Origin: Stemphylium vesicarium
Taxonomy: Eukaryota; Ascomycota; Dothideomycetes; Pleosporales; Pleosporaceae
Reading direction: 5' to 3'
Assembly: GCA_004380135.1 (NCBI GenBank)
Contig: QXCR01000073.1
Location: forward strand, 62,001 to 126,000
Length of the DNA stretch: 64,000 nucleotides
Shown piece after piece: positions 22,815 through 34,044 of this stretch. Within the stretch, counting starts at the first letter, position 1. Each line of letters begins with the position of its first letter. Both the position numbers and the translations under genes were made by a program. The notes under the pieces were generated by a model. It was not told the DNA's origin, searched no databases, and worked only from the letters and a program-made list of their open reading frames with translations.

Positions 22815-25415
22815 ATGCGGGGGCCTACCTACTCGGAGGCTCAACTGCTAGGCTTGAAAGAATCACCGCTGGTTAAGAAGCCCGATGGCCTGCCGTCAAT
22901 CTCACAATGGATGGACGTGCCTGCCGAGCAGAATACCAACAATGGCCACACCAACAATACCAACAACGGCACCATGGGCCGCACCCGACGTGCGCGAGAT
23001 GGAGAAGGGGCTGCAGCGAATGAGCAGCGGCCGCTGATCAACCCCATGGGCCAGTTTGGTCGGCGCCAGAGCATGCGTAAGTCTTCGGAAGCTCAGGGCA
23101 TCAAGGCCGCTATTAACGCGCTTTTCGTAGAACCTGGCGAAGAGACTGTGCTCGGTCCGCCAAAGCTCGCTTTCCTCTCGGCCCGCACCCCTGCCAAAGC
23201 AACGGGCGACGCGAAGGAGCGCACTGGCTTCACCTCTACAGACGGAGACACCACTGGAGATCGTTTCCCCAAGAATGACCGGTGGACGCGGGACCGTGAG
23301 AACGAGCGAACCCGAGACAAGGGCTTTCCCAATGGACGCCGTGTCCCGCGAGATGATGGTGAGGGCTGGACCAACGTCAAGGGCCGCAAGAGCTTGGGTC
23401 AGGAAGACTTTGAGCGCTTCAGCCGCAACGGTGACCGCAACCGCGACAAGCACGAGGGTGACCCTGAGGCAGAATTGGCCCCGCGCCGCAACAACCGTGA
23501 GCGCAATGAGCCGCGATGGGGTCGCCGTGATGAGGGCAGAGAGGAGGCGCCAAAGGCCAGTGTTCAGGGCGGCTGGCGTGAGCGTGAGCGGGACCGCGAG
23601 CGAGACAACGGCCGCGAATGGACTAGAGGCGGAAACCGAGGCGAGGAAGATCCAGAGTGGATGGACGCCAAGGTGGAGAAGAAAGAGTTCAAGCCTCGTA
23701 CACAGGAAGACTTCCAGCGCTGGAAAGAGCAGATGAGGGCCAAAGACACCCCCACGGGCGACAAAGATGAGTCGAGAGAGGTGCCCGCCGAGATATCCAC
23801 CGCCATGTCTATTACTGCCCCGCCCATGTTGACCGCGCCTTTGCACAATCTTTCCGCCGTCGAGCCTACACAGGGCATTCTTTTCGGGAACTGGGGTAGA
23901 GACAAGTCAGCAGACATGCCGCCTGCAGAGACCATCTCAGCTAAACCAAGGCCGGACAAGAAGTCAAGGTTTATGACCATGTTCGCCAAACCTGAAGACC
24001 AAGCAGCCTCGAATGAACCCCCGCCACCCCTTCCTGCATCCCCAGCGCCGCCGATGGAAGCAAACGCCGACAAGGAAGGCTTTCAGCGCATCCTCCAGAT
24101 GCTCGGCCAGGTTAACACAGGCTCCCCAGTACCGCAACCTCAGATCAGTATGCCTACACCACCAAATGGTATGAGGCAGGGTGGTGGTGTCTCACTAGAC
24201 TTCCATCAGCAATCGCCTCCACCAGAACCGCAACATGGCAGGCCGCCTCCACGGACAATTGAACAGCAGAGTATCCTGGAGAACATCTTGGCTCCTCGCC
24301 CTGCCGCACCCGAGTCTCGCCCTTCGCAACAATCGCGCTTCAACAGCATGTCACCCGAGAATGCGCAAGCAGATCAGTTCAGACTTCCCCGCCCCGGATC
24401 TGGTCATCCTGAAGATATGTTTCCTCATCAGCAACCGCCGCCACAACGGACTATGACTCAAGATGCCAACCTTGCAGCTCTATTGAACAGTCGCGCTGCG
24501 AGAGAAGAATCGCATCGGGATCAGGCAACAAAGCAACGAGAGCGTGACTTTCTGCTGAATCTTATGCAACAGCCTTCCCGTGGTACGCCACCCCAAGTAC
24601 AGGGTCACAACCTGCCTCGCCCAGCACCGGAGAACCCCAACATGGCTTTCTTTGATCAGCAAAGACCACAGCCTCAATCACAACCTCAGCACCAGCCCAA
24701 GGGCCGTGGCGGTCTTCCTCCAGGGTTCATGGAAGATCCACGCATGTTTTCAGAGAACGAAATGTTGCGTCGAGACGCTGCCGACCGCCGCGAGCAAATG
24801 GAGCTCCGACAATTGCAACAAATACAGCAGCAACAAGAGGCTATGCGCGCAAAGAACCCACGTATGCCGATGGGATTCCCGGGCCCCGATGATCCACTCA
24901 TGGGTCTTCAGCGTCGCAATACGGGAGGCGACCCTCGCATGCCTACCAACATGGGCATCCCCTCGCAGCCCGTACCCGATATGCAGTACATGGGTGGACG
25001 AGGACAGCCAGGCATGCCGCCAGCACCCCAAGAGCGACCAAACATTGCTCCTCCGCCGGGCTTCGGAGGCCCGATGCGTCAACCACCCGGCCTCGGTGGC
25101 CCTACTCCTCCACAGATGGGCCCTGGAGGACCACCCAACTTCTCTGCTGGTAACACGCCACTTGGTCACCCGCCTGGTTTCCCGCCTGGTGGCAGCATTC
25201 GCGGATTGGGCTTCCCCGGCGGACCTGGCGGACCAGGAGGACCCGGCGGCAACGGTATGCAAGGACCTCCAGGCTACTTCCCACCACCTGGATATGGTGG
25301 ACCACCGATGCCAGGCATGCGTGGTGGTGAAGACCCGAGGATGATGTTTGAAGGCCAATTTGGCGGGCCGCCACGGCAACAGCCAGGTCGTCCAGGACCA
25401 CCCAACATGTACTAA
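22815..25415 (+). CDS. eIF4E-binding translation regulator (4E-T/Eap1-like)
   Basis: A single-exon gene encoding 866 aa, mostly disordered. Residues 6-12 read YSEAQLL, the YxxxxL-hydrophobic motif that binds eIF4E. It continues LKESPLVKKPDGLP, which resembles the motif and flank in animal 4E-T. A middle block PEWMD ... RTQEDFQRWKEQMRA and KKSRFMTMFAKPED recalls 4E-T/Eap1-like fungal proteins. An Arg/Asp/Glu-rich stretch (about 140-290) could bind RNA. The C-terminus is Pro/Gln/Met-rich and ends with Gly-Pro-Gly repeats, typical of P-body components. Such proteins repress translation and link mRNA to decay. The ATG at 22815 is chosen because the motif follows at once. Confidence 0.75.
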   Translation: MRGPTYSEAQLLGLKESPLVKKPDGLPSISQWMDVPAEQNTNNGHTNNTNNGTMGRTRRARDGEGAAANEQRPLINPMGQFGRRQSMRKSSEAQGIKAAINALFVEPGEETVLGPPKLAFLSARTPAKATGDAKERTGFTSTDGDTTGDRFPKNDRWTRDRENERTRDKGFPNGRRVPRDDGEGWTNVKGRKSLGQEDFERFSRNGDRNRDKHEGDPEAELAPRRNNRERNEPRWGRRDEGREEAPKASVQGGWRERERDRERDNGREWTRGGNRGEEDPEWMDAKVEKKEFKPRTQEDFQRWKEQMRAKDTPTGDKDESREVPAEISTAMSITAPPMLTAPLHNLSAVEPTQGILFGNWGRDKSADMPPAETISAKPRPDKKSRFMTMFAKPEDQAASNEPPPPLPASPAPPMEANADKEGFQRILQMLGQVNTGSPVPQPQISMPTPPNGMRQGGGVSLDFHQQSPPPEPQHGRPPPRTIEQQSILENILAPRPAAPESRPSQQSRFNSMSPENAQADQFRLPRPGSGHPEDMFPHQQPPPQRTMTQDANLAALLNSRAAREESHRDQATKQRERDFLLNLMQQPSRGTPPQVQGHNLPRPAPENPNMAFFDQQRPQPQSQPQHQPKGRGGLPPGFMEDPRMFSENEMLRRDAADRREQMELRQLQQIQQQQEAMRAKNPRMPMGFPGPDDPLMGLQRRNTGGDPRMPTNMGIPSQPVPDMQYMGGRGQPGMPPAPQERPNIAPPPGFGGPMRQPPGLGGPTPPQMGPGGPPNFSAGNTPLGHPPGFPPGGSIRGLGFPGGPGGPGGPGGNGMQGPPGYFPPPGYGGPPMPGMRGGEDPRMMFEGQFGGPPRQQPGRPGPPNMY
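25200..25260 (+). repeat. Gly-Gly-Pro coding repeat
   Basis: Within the 4E-T-like gene, this GGACC/GGCGG-rich stretch encodes a run of GPGGPGG-type units, part of a low-complexity tail. Confidence 0.6.
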
Positions 25416-26204
25416 ACATGTACACAATGGATAGTCTCGGCAAGTAGACTACAGGCTTGCAAGCATGAAGCAGGCGTTCAACCAGGTAATATTACCCCCA
25501 GTTTCACACATTGATTTTCCCAGCCACTGTGTTATAAATGTCGGTTCTTGGCTTGAAAGCGTAGAGCGTCGGCGTCAAGGGAAGGGAAGGGAACATACAC
25601 TGCTGTATATTCTGGAGGGGAGTGATGCCTTGTTTTTTCATTACGGCGATTTGTTTCTCTCACAGTGGGCTTCTTCCTGGCATATGTGCGTGTGATGGTT
25701 TATTCATGTTGGCTTTTTTTGTTCTTCTTCTCCAGCGTAGGAAATGGGTCAGATATGAGGGGAGAGGGAACGCAACATGAGCCATGGATGGATGGAATGA
25801 GACGGGCTCAAACGATCGCCTCGCTTTTATCGCCAAAGCGAAAGATTAGGCGACTACATAAAGAAAGAATCAGGATGAAAAATAGGGTGCCAGGTTCGTT
25901 AGATGTCATGTAAATGTAAATCTTTCGGTTGGTGCCATATCATGTCCTGTTTTAGGTGTTGAAAGGGAGAGTGATGAAGTTGTACATGTTTTTGTAACTG
26001 TATATCTGTATATACCAAAGCCAGGCAGCACTGTCATGTCTCTGCTTGCAGACCATAAAATCGGGAAAATACAAAGTAGATGAACAAAACACCAGTCCAG
26101 CCATGTCCTCACGAGATAGCAAACCCACTTTATTAGCAAAACTCCCTCCAAAATACCTCAACCTTATTTTTCCTCTACTTACGCAAAAAGAAGAGCAGAT
26201 TGAA
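25416..26204. other. 3' region between convergent genes
   Basis: A 789-bp A/T-richer gap between the ends of the 4E-T-like and GH72 genes, consistent with two 3' UTRs. No gene is supported. Confidence 0.4.
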
Positions 26205-27941
26205 TTATAGTACAAGCATACCGAAGAAGCTTCCAGCAGCCAGAACAGCATAAGCGCCCATGGCCAAACCCCCATAGGCAAAGAAACCGGGAGCATTTAC
26301 GCTAGCAGCAGCGCCATCAGAGCCGGAGCTCGAAGCCGAGCCTCCACTTCCGCTTCCACCGGTAACAGACGCAGTGCCCTTGCCGGTAGCAGTAGGTACA
26401 TCACCGCTACCATCAGTGCCAGCCGCTTTGAGCAGCGAAGAGCATCCACTTGCGGTCTTGGCGCTCTGCACACTCGCCCTGCCGGAGAAGCTGCAAGCAT
26501 CCGAGCGCTTGTTCTCACCGAGGTAGTACTGGTTTGCGACGAAAGCGAGTTGATCCTTGGGGTCGCAGCCCGAGTAGGCGCCGTAGTCGCCAGTGGTAGC
26601 GTTGCGGGCGATGCCATCGCAGTATTTTGAGTCTTCGCCGCAGATGTAGTTGAAGTCGTTTTGGTACGAATCCTCGTCGTTGGACGTGTAGACGCACGAC
26701 AGGCTGTCTACCATGCAAGCGCAGAGTTGGGGGTTAACGTTTGGGGGCAGCGGCGATGCCTGCGCGAGCCATGTGCCACCGACGGAGGGGCATGCGGGCG
26801 CAGAGTTTGTAGGCGTGTATTCGGAGCGCTGGGTTATGGTGGGAGAAACGGAAGCGAGTTCGCTACGCAGAGAGGTAAAGTCGGGGTAGGGCGACACGCT
26901 GGCGTCGTTGTCGGTCAGCGAGACGAGACCGTAGTTGTTTGCGCCCATGAACCATTCGTAGACTATGCCGCCGGAGAAGACGTCCGTCATGTTGCCGAAG
27001 AGGACTTGGACTTCGGTGAAGGGGCGGCTCGTGGGCCCGTCGTCGAGACCTTCGATGCATCCGTATTCGGCGAAGAAGACGGGGACGGGGTAGTCGGAGA
27101 AGAATTGGACGCGCTCGCCGTAGGAGGATGAGGCATAGTTGCTGTCGCCGCACCACGAGTAGACGTTGTAGCCCCAGAAGTCAATCGACGTGCCGTTGCC
27201 TGCATTGCCGGGCTGGCAAGCAAAGTAGTGGGCGAGCTCGTCGCGGGACGGCACGTCAGCGGTGGCATAGCCCACACCGAGCGTACTGCGATAGTTCTGG
27301 TTCTTGATGTACGTCTTGGTGTCGCGGACAGCAGCCTTGACAAAACCAGCGGCGGCAGTCTGGTTGTCAGAGCTGACATTCTCGTTTCCGGCGAAGAAAC
27401 CAATGACGTTCTTGTACTTGCTCAGCGAGTCGATGACGCCCGTGTAGCGCTGGTAAAGGGTAACATCCCACTCGGGGTCGTTGGATCGTATCGAAGTGCC
27501 GGGCTCGCCCAGATCAGACACGACGTAGATGTCGGCGCTGGCTAGCTGCTCCATACAGTCATCGTGGTCTTTTGTCGGGTCGATGGCGTAGACGCGAATC
27601 ACGTTTGTGAAGATTTGCTTCAGGTAGGGAATGTCTCGTCGACAGGCATCGCCGTCTGCGAGCGGGTCTGTGTACGACGTATTGGCGCTGGTGGAGCCGT
27701 TGGGGCTGTAATTTTGTTGGTAGGCGACGCCCTTCATGTAGCTGCGCGGGCTTGTCAGTACCAACATGATGATATCTGTTTCAATGCCATCGTGCGCTTA
27801 CAATTGCGAACCATTGTTTGTGTAGAAGAAATGCTGGCCATAGACTTCGATGTCAGGAATATCGTCGTAGCTGGCTGCTCGGGCGCCACTGGTAGCCAGG
27901 GCCGCCACTGCAGCGGAAAGCACGCTCTTCCACATGACCAT
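26205..27941 (-). CDS. GPI-anchored beta-1,3-glucanosyltransferase (Gas/Gel, GH72 with X8)
   Basis: This cell-wall enzyme cuts and rejoins beta-1,3-glucan chains, elongating them. Exons are 27941-27802 and 27741-26205, giving 558 aa. An N-terminal signal peptide (about residues 1-23) precedes FFYTNNGSQFYMKGVAYQQNYS, which is completed across the 60-bp intron. The acid/base Glu is at about 167 (FFAGNEN) and the nucleophile Glu at about 272 (VFFAEYG). A C-terminal Cys-rich X8/CBM43 module (about 380-465, LCACMVDSLSCV ... YICGEDSKYCDG) makes it a GH72+ subtype. A Ser/Gly-rich linker and a hydrophobic end (GGLAMGAYAVLAAGSFFGML) mark the GPI signal. Confidence 0.93.
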
Positions 27942-28912
27942 GTTGCGCGCGCGCGGGGATGAGTGGACAACGAATGTGGTATGTACAAGCTAACGAGTGT
28001 CAAACGGGAGTCGTCGAAGCTTTTGCAGCCTTGGTACCCAAGTGCGCGAAAGCTTGGTTGATGTTTGCAGTAGTGGGGAAACACAAAGAGGATGCAGAGA
28101 AGTCTTGTTGATTTTGTCTCCGGGGCAGCCGGTGTTTTCACGTAAGCCCAGGGACGCGTGTTGGCTGCAGGTACTACCACATATATGCTATTCTAATCCT
28201 TTTAAACGACTTGCAGCCCGCAAGGGTGGCTATGCTGGCTGGTTGGCGCTGGCGTTGGCCGGGCCGAGGTGGCGAGGTTGGAGGTGATGACGCTGGGGTG
28301 GTGGTGTTGTGTGGGGCAGCGCAATTGGGCGATCTATCGATTAGTCCCGTGCTAAGCTTTTGAGCGCCCTCTTAGTCGGTTTGGCTTCCCCAGTTTTCGC
28401 GCATTTGTATGGCAACGAGCTTTTGTTGTTTGTCGCGCCCGGCACTCATTGCCTTGCGAGCTGTGAATCCTCTTTCTTCGCCCTCTCTGTCGACCCGGGG
28501 ATAAGGTCATGCTGACTCGGGTCCGGCACCGTATGCGCCACTTGTTATCGAATCCCACAAGGTTAGCGCGGGCCGCGTATACACCGAGTGTACGCTTATT
28601 TGGGAAGTATACGAACTCTCTCCACCCACCTGCAAGCGGAAGCCACATTCGACTACGGCAACCAAGATTACGCGTTGCGCAGAAGAAATATGCAACAGCG
28701 AGGCGGAACAGACGTCTCCATAGCGTAGGCATACGACAGCGGGTATACTGTCTTCCAGGAATATGACTCCACTGCGTCAACGGGCTACGACATCATCTGG
28801 TCCCGCTCAACCGCGACTCCGCCAAAGTCTTCAAACACCTTCACAAAACCACTGCCCTAAACTCGCCCATGCCTTTATCTAAGCTCAAGATGGCACTGGC
28901 GGCTGGCAACGT
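27942..28912. other. Intergenic region upstream of the GH72 gene
   Basis: This 971-bp gap should hold the GH72 promoter in its left part. A 142-codon minus frame (28352-28780) is Arg-rich, has no motif, and overlaps an opposite-strand frame, so it is not called. Confidence 0.35.
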
Positions 28913-29204
28913 CTAATTTCTTAATTTCCCAGCCCTCCCCAATCCCACAAAACACTGCGTCGGCTCCCTGGCAAGCTTTTGCACAGCCTCTTCCCCACTA
29001 AGCTTATCCGGATTCTCTGGCAGCCTAAATTTCCACACAACGAGCACAAATTATATTAAACTGCTGCAACGCCAGCTTGCGCCCAGAACAGCCTCTAGGA
29101 CCCAAACCAAGTCACAGACTTGGACCATCAGTTTGGCCAAACGCTTTCCCCCCTGTATTCAAGTGGTCCTTGACCCAACGCTCCGGCGTGACAAGCTTCA
29201 TGTC
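28913..29204 (-). pseudogene. Decayed cytochrome P450, C-terminal fragment
   Basis: The minus strand encodes P450 C-terminal landmarks. TPERW (the PERF-type motif) ends near 29175. The haem-binding loop reads LGLGPRGCSGRKLALQQF, with the haem Cys codon at 29088-29090. The end reads FRLPENPDKLSGEEAVQKLA, then REPTQCFV. An in-frame TGA lies at 29114-29112, directly before the haem loop. A one-base frame change separates the haem loop frame (ending at a TAG after ARCVEI) from the last block. A loose FGPD-like stretch near 29303 may be older remains. Nothing of the I-helix or N-terminal membrane anchor is recognisable. This is a relic, not a functional gene. Confidence 0.8.
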
Positions 29205-30073
29205 TCCATGGTCCAAAAGGCTTGTTAGTTTAGTGTCTTCTTGTTCTCACGCCGTTCACCTGGGCTTCGCGCCATGTATTTGACTTCCATGTCTGGGCCA
29301 AAATTGCCGCATGCAGGCCAGGTATGGTTGCATTCATGAACCCTTTGTATGTTGGTGAGTGCTCTTGGCTCTATGCTTCGGAGCAAACTAGTCGCGGCTG
29401 TTTATGAAAGAAGTCTTGGGCGACTGGATGATGGCTCGGCTTCTTGACGCTCAAGTCCATTGTTGTGGCCGTAGTGACGTGTCTAGCCACCATATGACCA
29501 AAGAATCCGTCGGCAATGGCTCTTCTCTAGTATCCACATTCTCTTTTCCCTTTTGCTACAACTACATTCACTTCAAAAATCAGGGATGAACAGAGTGTCC
29601 TGCGGGACTAGTCACCCCCTATCGATAATCATGAAACACTTTGTCAAGGATGTATGTATTCATCACAAACATTGCTCTCTTCACGCACAGTACTTCTATC
29701 CTCATTTATGACGCGTACAGTGGCGCAGGAGGTAGCTTAGTGGCCTTTGCAGTGTCCTGTAATATCAACAGAAACGAGAAGACTGCTGGAACCGGACCGC
29801 CAGGAAATTTAATAGGCTCAGCTTCATTCGAGGCAATGACTGGTGGACCGTCCTTCACACCGTCCCTCCTCTGGGCCGTGCAGATGTCTCCTTTTCACAG
29901 CCCAATAGAGCTTGCGAAAATCTTATGGACATGGACAATATCACTGTGGGTATTGCAGTGCGTGAAGTCGTTGTAGCTCCCTGTGAACGCTGTATTGACC
30001 AAACAAATGCTAACAATCTGCAACTACTAGAGCCCCAAGACCAAAGAAAACGCCACAGATCCAGTATCCACTC
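29205..30073. other. Intergenic region, nothing firm
   Basis: An 870-bp gap. Upstream P450 remains could extend into its left side but are not readable. A 111-codon plus frame (29641-29976) shows no motif. Confidence 0.3.
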
Positions 30074-31410
30074 TCACAACAGAACAGCCATACCCTGAGC
30101 ATTCTTCCCAACACCCATACCGCCCAGATCGAAGTGCTGCACCTGCTTCATCGAGCCCTGTCCGCCAGAAACATCGAGGACCGTAATGGCCGCATTAGTA
30201 GTTCCATTTCCTGGGCTAAGCGCGTAAATATAGTCGCCTGCAGCACGAACGTCAATCAGACCCGGGTCGTCGTTTGCCGACAAGTCCAACACCTTGATGA
30301 TACTGGCATCGTCGAGGCTCATTTCCACAACGCGGTTGACACCGACATCAGTCACATAAGCGCTATTTGTCGAGTCGGAGATGGTGGCCCAGCATGTTGC
30401 TAGCTGGCCATCAATAGCAGCCGAGCCCTTGACCGTTGCCTGACCCGCTGAGTCAACGGTCAAAACGGCAGCGCCGAAGGACGCATCGGTGACGAAGAGC
30501 GAAGACGGGTCGTTGGGAATTATGGCCGAACCAAACAGCACAGCCGTGCCGTCCGGCGAGCTATGCACATCCTGCGTGGAGAGCGCAGCACTGCCCTGTT
30601 CATCCTGAACCGGAAATACGGAAAGGAAACCAGTGTTGTTGACAGCTGGATCGCCCTTAACTGTAGTAAACAGAACCGACTCATCCGCTGAGAAGAAAGT
30701 CTGAGACACAGTGTTGAGCGGTCCTACAGGTGGAGTCGTCTGTCCAAGGTCAAAAGCACGCAGGTCGTCCATAACTCCCAGTCCCCTTTCCTCTGAGAAA
30801 ATCGCACAGGAAATTCCGGCCAAAGCACCCGTGGTGCCGACACAAGCGAGTTTGTTCTTGGCCGATGCGGCGACTGTGTTAGGGAACTCGCCCGGTACGG
30901 CGACGGGCTTTCCCTTGCAGCTCAAGGCCGTGGCGTCATCGGCCGAAATGGCCATCATGGTGAGTGTGTTGGAGCCTGCGTTGACGGCGAACAGGTTCTA
31001 TGAAGGCGAGGTGTTAGTGAGATGGTTCGCTGCACAGATGTGGAGGGAGGATGGAAACTTACATTTCCTACAACTGTCAATGCAGACTGTCCTACGAGTG
31101 CGTCCGACGCTGCTGGCTTGCCATCTTCATCCACGGCTACGGATCCTGCGCCGCCTGTCTTTGCCAGTTTACCTGCGGATAACGTGCCATCGGCTCCAAT
31201 GGGTAGGGCGACTACAGCGTTTTCGGCATCATTGGTGAGGAAATAGATTGCTTTGTCGACTTTGGGGGATGGTTGCTGGCCTTGCTGCATGCAGCTCATA
31301 CTGTCCTGTTGTTGCTGGCCTTTGCCGTCCGCTTCGGCACCATGTCGATGATGCGGAGCCGCTGCTATCATTGAAGGTAGAAGACCAAGAAGAAGAGTAG
31401 TAGGATACAT
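30074..31410 (-). CDS. Secreted beta-propeller protein (lactonase/muconate cyclase-like)
   Basis: Exons are 31410-31063 and 30997-30074, giving 423 aa. A signal peptide (MYPTTLLLGLLPSMIAAAP) is followed by repeated propeller-like blades such as AIYFLTNDAENAVVALPIGADGTL, NLFAVNAGSNTLTMMAIS and SAYVTDVGVNRVVEMSLDDASI. This is the pattern of the 3-carboxymuconate cyclase-like or lactonase seven-blade family, many fungal members of which are secreted. I cannot name catalytic residues or the substrate. The His/Gln-rich stretch after the signal peptide (residues about 20-40) is not typical of the fold and is probably a linker. Confidence 0.7.
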
Positions 31411-32475
31411 CGTGACGGAGTGGTGTTGAAAATAGATCTCTTAAATTATTCGAAGCTGAGGGAGGGATAATAAGACAGTGAAAAGTGAAAAGTAAAGATA
31501 CAACTCTGACCAGAGAGTAGGGCGAAAGGGTATTATATGGTGAGTAGAATAGTCCAGCTGATCTGTAGAATGAAGACCCTTCACCTGTCCCGACATATGA
31601 TGGTCTTTATACCTGACCTCCGCCTCAGTAAGCCGCCACCGAGTATCTACCCAAACACCTGACAACATCGGTGTTACCACCACGCAAACATCCCTTCTAG
31701 ATTACCCGATCACAATTACTCCAATTGGTCTAGTCCCTCCTTTCCCCCGTGAGCAAAGCCTGAGGATACACATCCAGCATTAAGCCCCATCCTGTCCCGC
31801 AGCCAAACCCGTACGAGCCAAGTGATAGGTATGACAGCCAGTAAGGCAGGAGAAAATCCGCGGCTACATTCTTCAAAAGGTTAGACACAGGGCCGCTACG
31901 CCGACCGAACAACATTCAAAGGTGCCAGTGCCCAAGGCGCGGATCCACGACTAATTGCGAAACAGAGCCTGTGTCAAGGGAACGATGAAGCGAGAGAGAG
32001 AAGAAAGTCGATCTTTACCCAAACGCGTAATTTTGATTCTGGAAGCAAGATTACTAGAAAAAGTTAGTCAGGGTTGGTTGGACAGGGGTGCGCGATCTGG
32101 AGGTGGGGGGCGTTCGCGCCAAATCTGACATGTGTGTCTCAGCCTGCGGTTTCTGAGGCCGAACCGCCGGCCCGATGGGCGTTGGCGCGACAAGTTGGAG
32201 ATTGAACACGGGGTGTTGGGATTGGGAGTGGCATGCGTTTAGGCAGTAAGATTGGAGCTTTTGGTCATTTCATGTTCGCTTGCTTTAGGTGTCGTTATGC
32301 GCGCGTTCGTGACTTTGATCGCTTGCAATCATTGTTTTCTGTGGGCGTTTGACGTGCTTGTACGAACGTCGTTACACTGGGAGTCAGCATATGCTGACTG
32401 ACATGCGCATTCCTCATCTTTTCTTCATTCTGCTGTAAACGCTGAAACGTCCCTGTAGAAGCCAAACCTGACCCA
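31411..32475. promoter_or_regulatory. Divergent intergenic region, propeller gene / bZIP gene
   Basis: A 1.07-kb spacer between outward-facing genes, so both promoters lie here. No TATA box or repeated element stands out. Confidence 0.4.
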
Positions 32476-33836
32476 ATGAGGAAATTCACTTTCAAGCCGT
32501 TCAGAGGCGATAAGGCGTTTTCGACTGATGGTACGTTGTAAACATCTAGCCCTTGGGCTAATCTGAGTCGCAAGGAAGACACTATAGGTTGGACATTTAC
32601 ATTCTTGTGCTTTCTGACGCGCCATTTGCAGAGACGGCGGAGTCGCGGAATCCAGGACAGAAGCGAAGAGATCAGGTCCGGCGGGCACAAAAGTACGTTT
32701 AGTAGAACTTTCTATTCCCTTGCTCCATCTTTATATACAAATTCTTCTGTATAAAATAGCATGCATACCACCACTTGTTTACACCCTTCTACCATCTAAC
32801 CAAAAACCTCCCTGATCCCAGAACCCATCGCGAGCGAAAAGAAGCCTACACTGTATCCCTAGAAAGCGAAGTCGTGCGCCTCCGCGCCAACGAAGCGCGT
32901 CTCGAGTCCGAAACGCGAGCGTTCTACTCTGAGGTCAACGTGCTGAAGAGAGTGTTGACACACCATGGTATTCCGATCCCAGCAGAGACAAGAGACTATC
33001 ACAACGATAGTGCTGTGACAAATTCGACTGCTAGTCCAGGAAGCAGCAGTGGCACGACGACGACGGATGATAAGATCACACTGGCTGTAGCGCAGTTTCA
33101 AGGAGAAGACGGCAACAAGAAGAAGAATAGAAGGAAAAGGATACACGTCCGGCAGCAGCAGCATAGAGGAATAAGAGGCGTAAACCATACATCACCCGTA
33201 GTAAACTTCTCCCAACTCATCTCGCCTCCACTGTCAGGCTCCGCACCACCGCACACCCTACTGCTCCCTGGACCAGGATACGGCGTGGTGGGCACGCCAC
33301 CATGCATCGGCAATCTGGATGCAGAAGTTGTAGGCATGGACTTCGTGCTTACCCTCGAGTCACCGTGTTTACCACATATCGACGTCGACGTTTCGCCCAC
33401 GACTACCGTTGCCACCGCTTCATCCCTGACCCCTGAGACGACACCGGATCCATCAATAACAACAGGCCACGCTCTCACACTATCTGCTTGCGTCTTCCAC
33501 ACGCATCCCTCCCCAGCCGGTCATCGCCAGCACTCCTCGACTGCGTGGCACGTCCCGCGCGCCAGCCTGTCACAGCTACTCGTGCTCTCTTCTAGTATTC
33601 CGCTGGACGATAGTGAGGTCACACCCGTGCAAGCGTGGGAGTACGTGAGGCGGCAAGAAGGGTTCTTAGCACTGGAAGTGAGTCGGTGGGAGGGTCTGAA
33701 GGAGAAGTTGGTCGCTGGGGTTAAGTGCTATGGGTTTGGGGGTGTGATGGAGAGGGAGGTGCTGGAGAATGCGGTTTTCGAAGCGTTTGTTGTGGGGAGG
33801 GTGTTTCGAGGTGGGGGAATGGGGGTGGAAAAGTGA
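32476..33836 (+). CDS. bZIP transcription factor
   Basis: Three exons are predicted: 32476-32530, 32632-32692 and 32822-33836 (376 aa). The basic region is assembled from exons 2 and 3: QVRRAQKTHRERKEAYTVSLE, matching the fungal bZIP pattern with AQ..xRxRKEAYxxxLE. A leucine-zipper-like heptad follows (VVRLRANEARLESETRAFYSEV). The rest is Thr/Ser/Pro-rich with no further known domain. Exon 1 was found because no in-frame ATG precedes the basic region. Joining the donor at 32531 to the acceptor at 32631 gives MRKFTFKPFRGDKAFSTDE in frame. DNA targets are unknown. It ends 208 bp from the convergent ATP25 gene. Confidence 0.8.
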
Positions 33837-34044
33837 TATGATCATCATGAAATCTTACTGCTTTGTTGCGGACTTTTTTTTTCTTTCGATACCAATCTTG
33901 CGCTTTGAGCGCTTCGTTGTATATCAAGATTATTCCTTTTACATATTGTTACAATCATCTACATCATCGCATTTTGTGACTCAAGGCAAAGGTCATGGAA
34001 TCAACCAGCCTTCTGGAATTTTAAACACATCATTTCATTTCTCA

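Noticed and set aside
22902..23846. 314-codon frame antisense to the 4E-T-like gene
   Set aside because: It arises from Arg/Glu-rich codons of the real gene read backwards. It has no recognisable domain.
26661..27131. 156-codon frame antisense to the GH72 gene
   Set aside because: It is a shadow of the strongly supported GH72 coding sequence caused by codon bias on the other strand.
28352..28780. 142-codon minus-strand frame near the P450 relic
   Set aside because: It is Arg-rich without motifs, and it does not continue the P450 homology.
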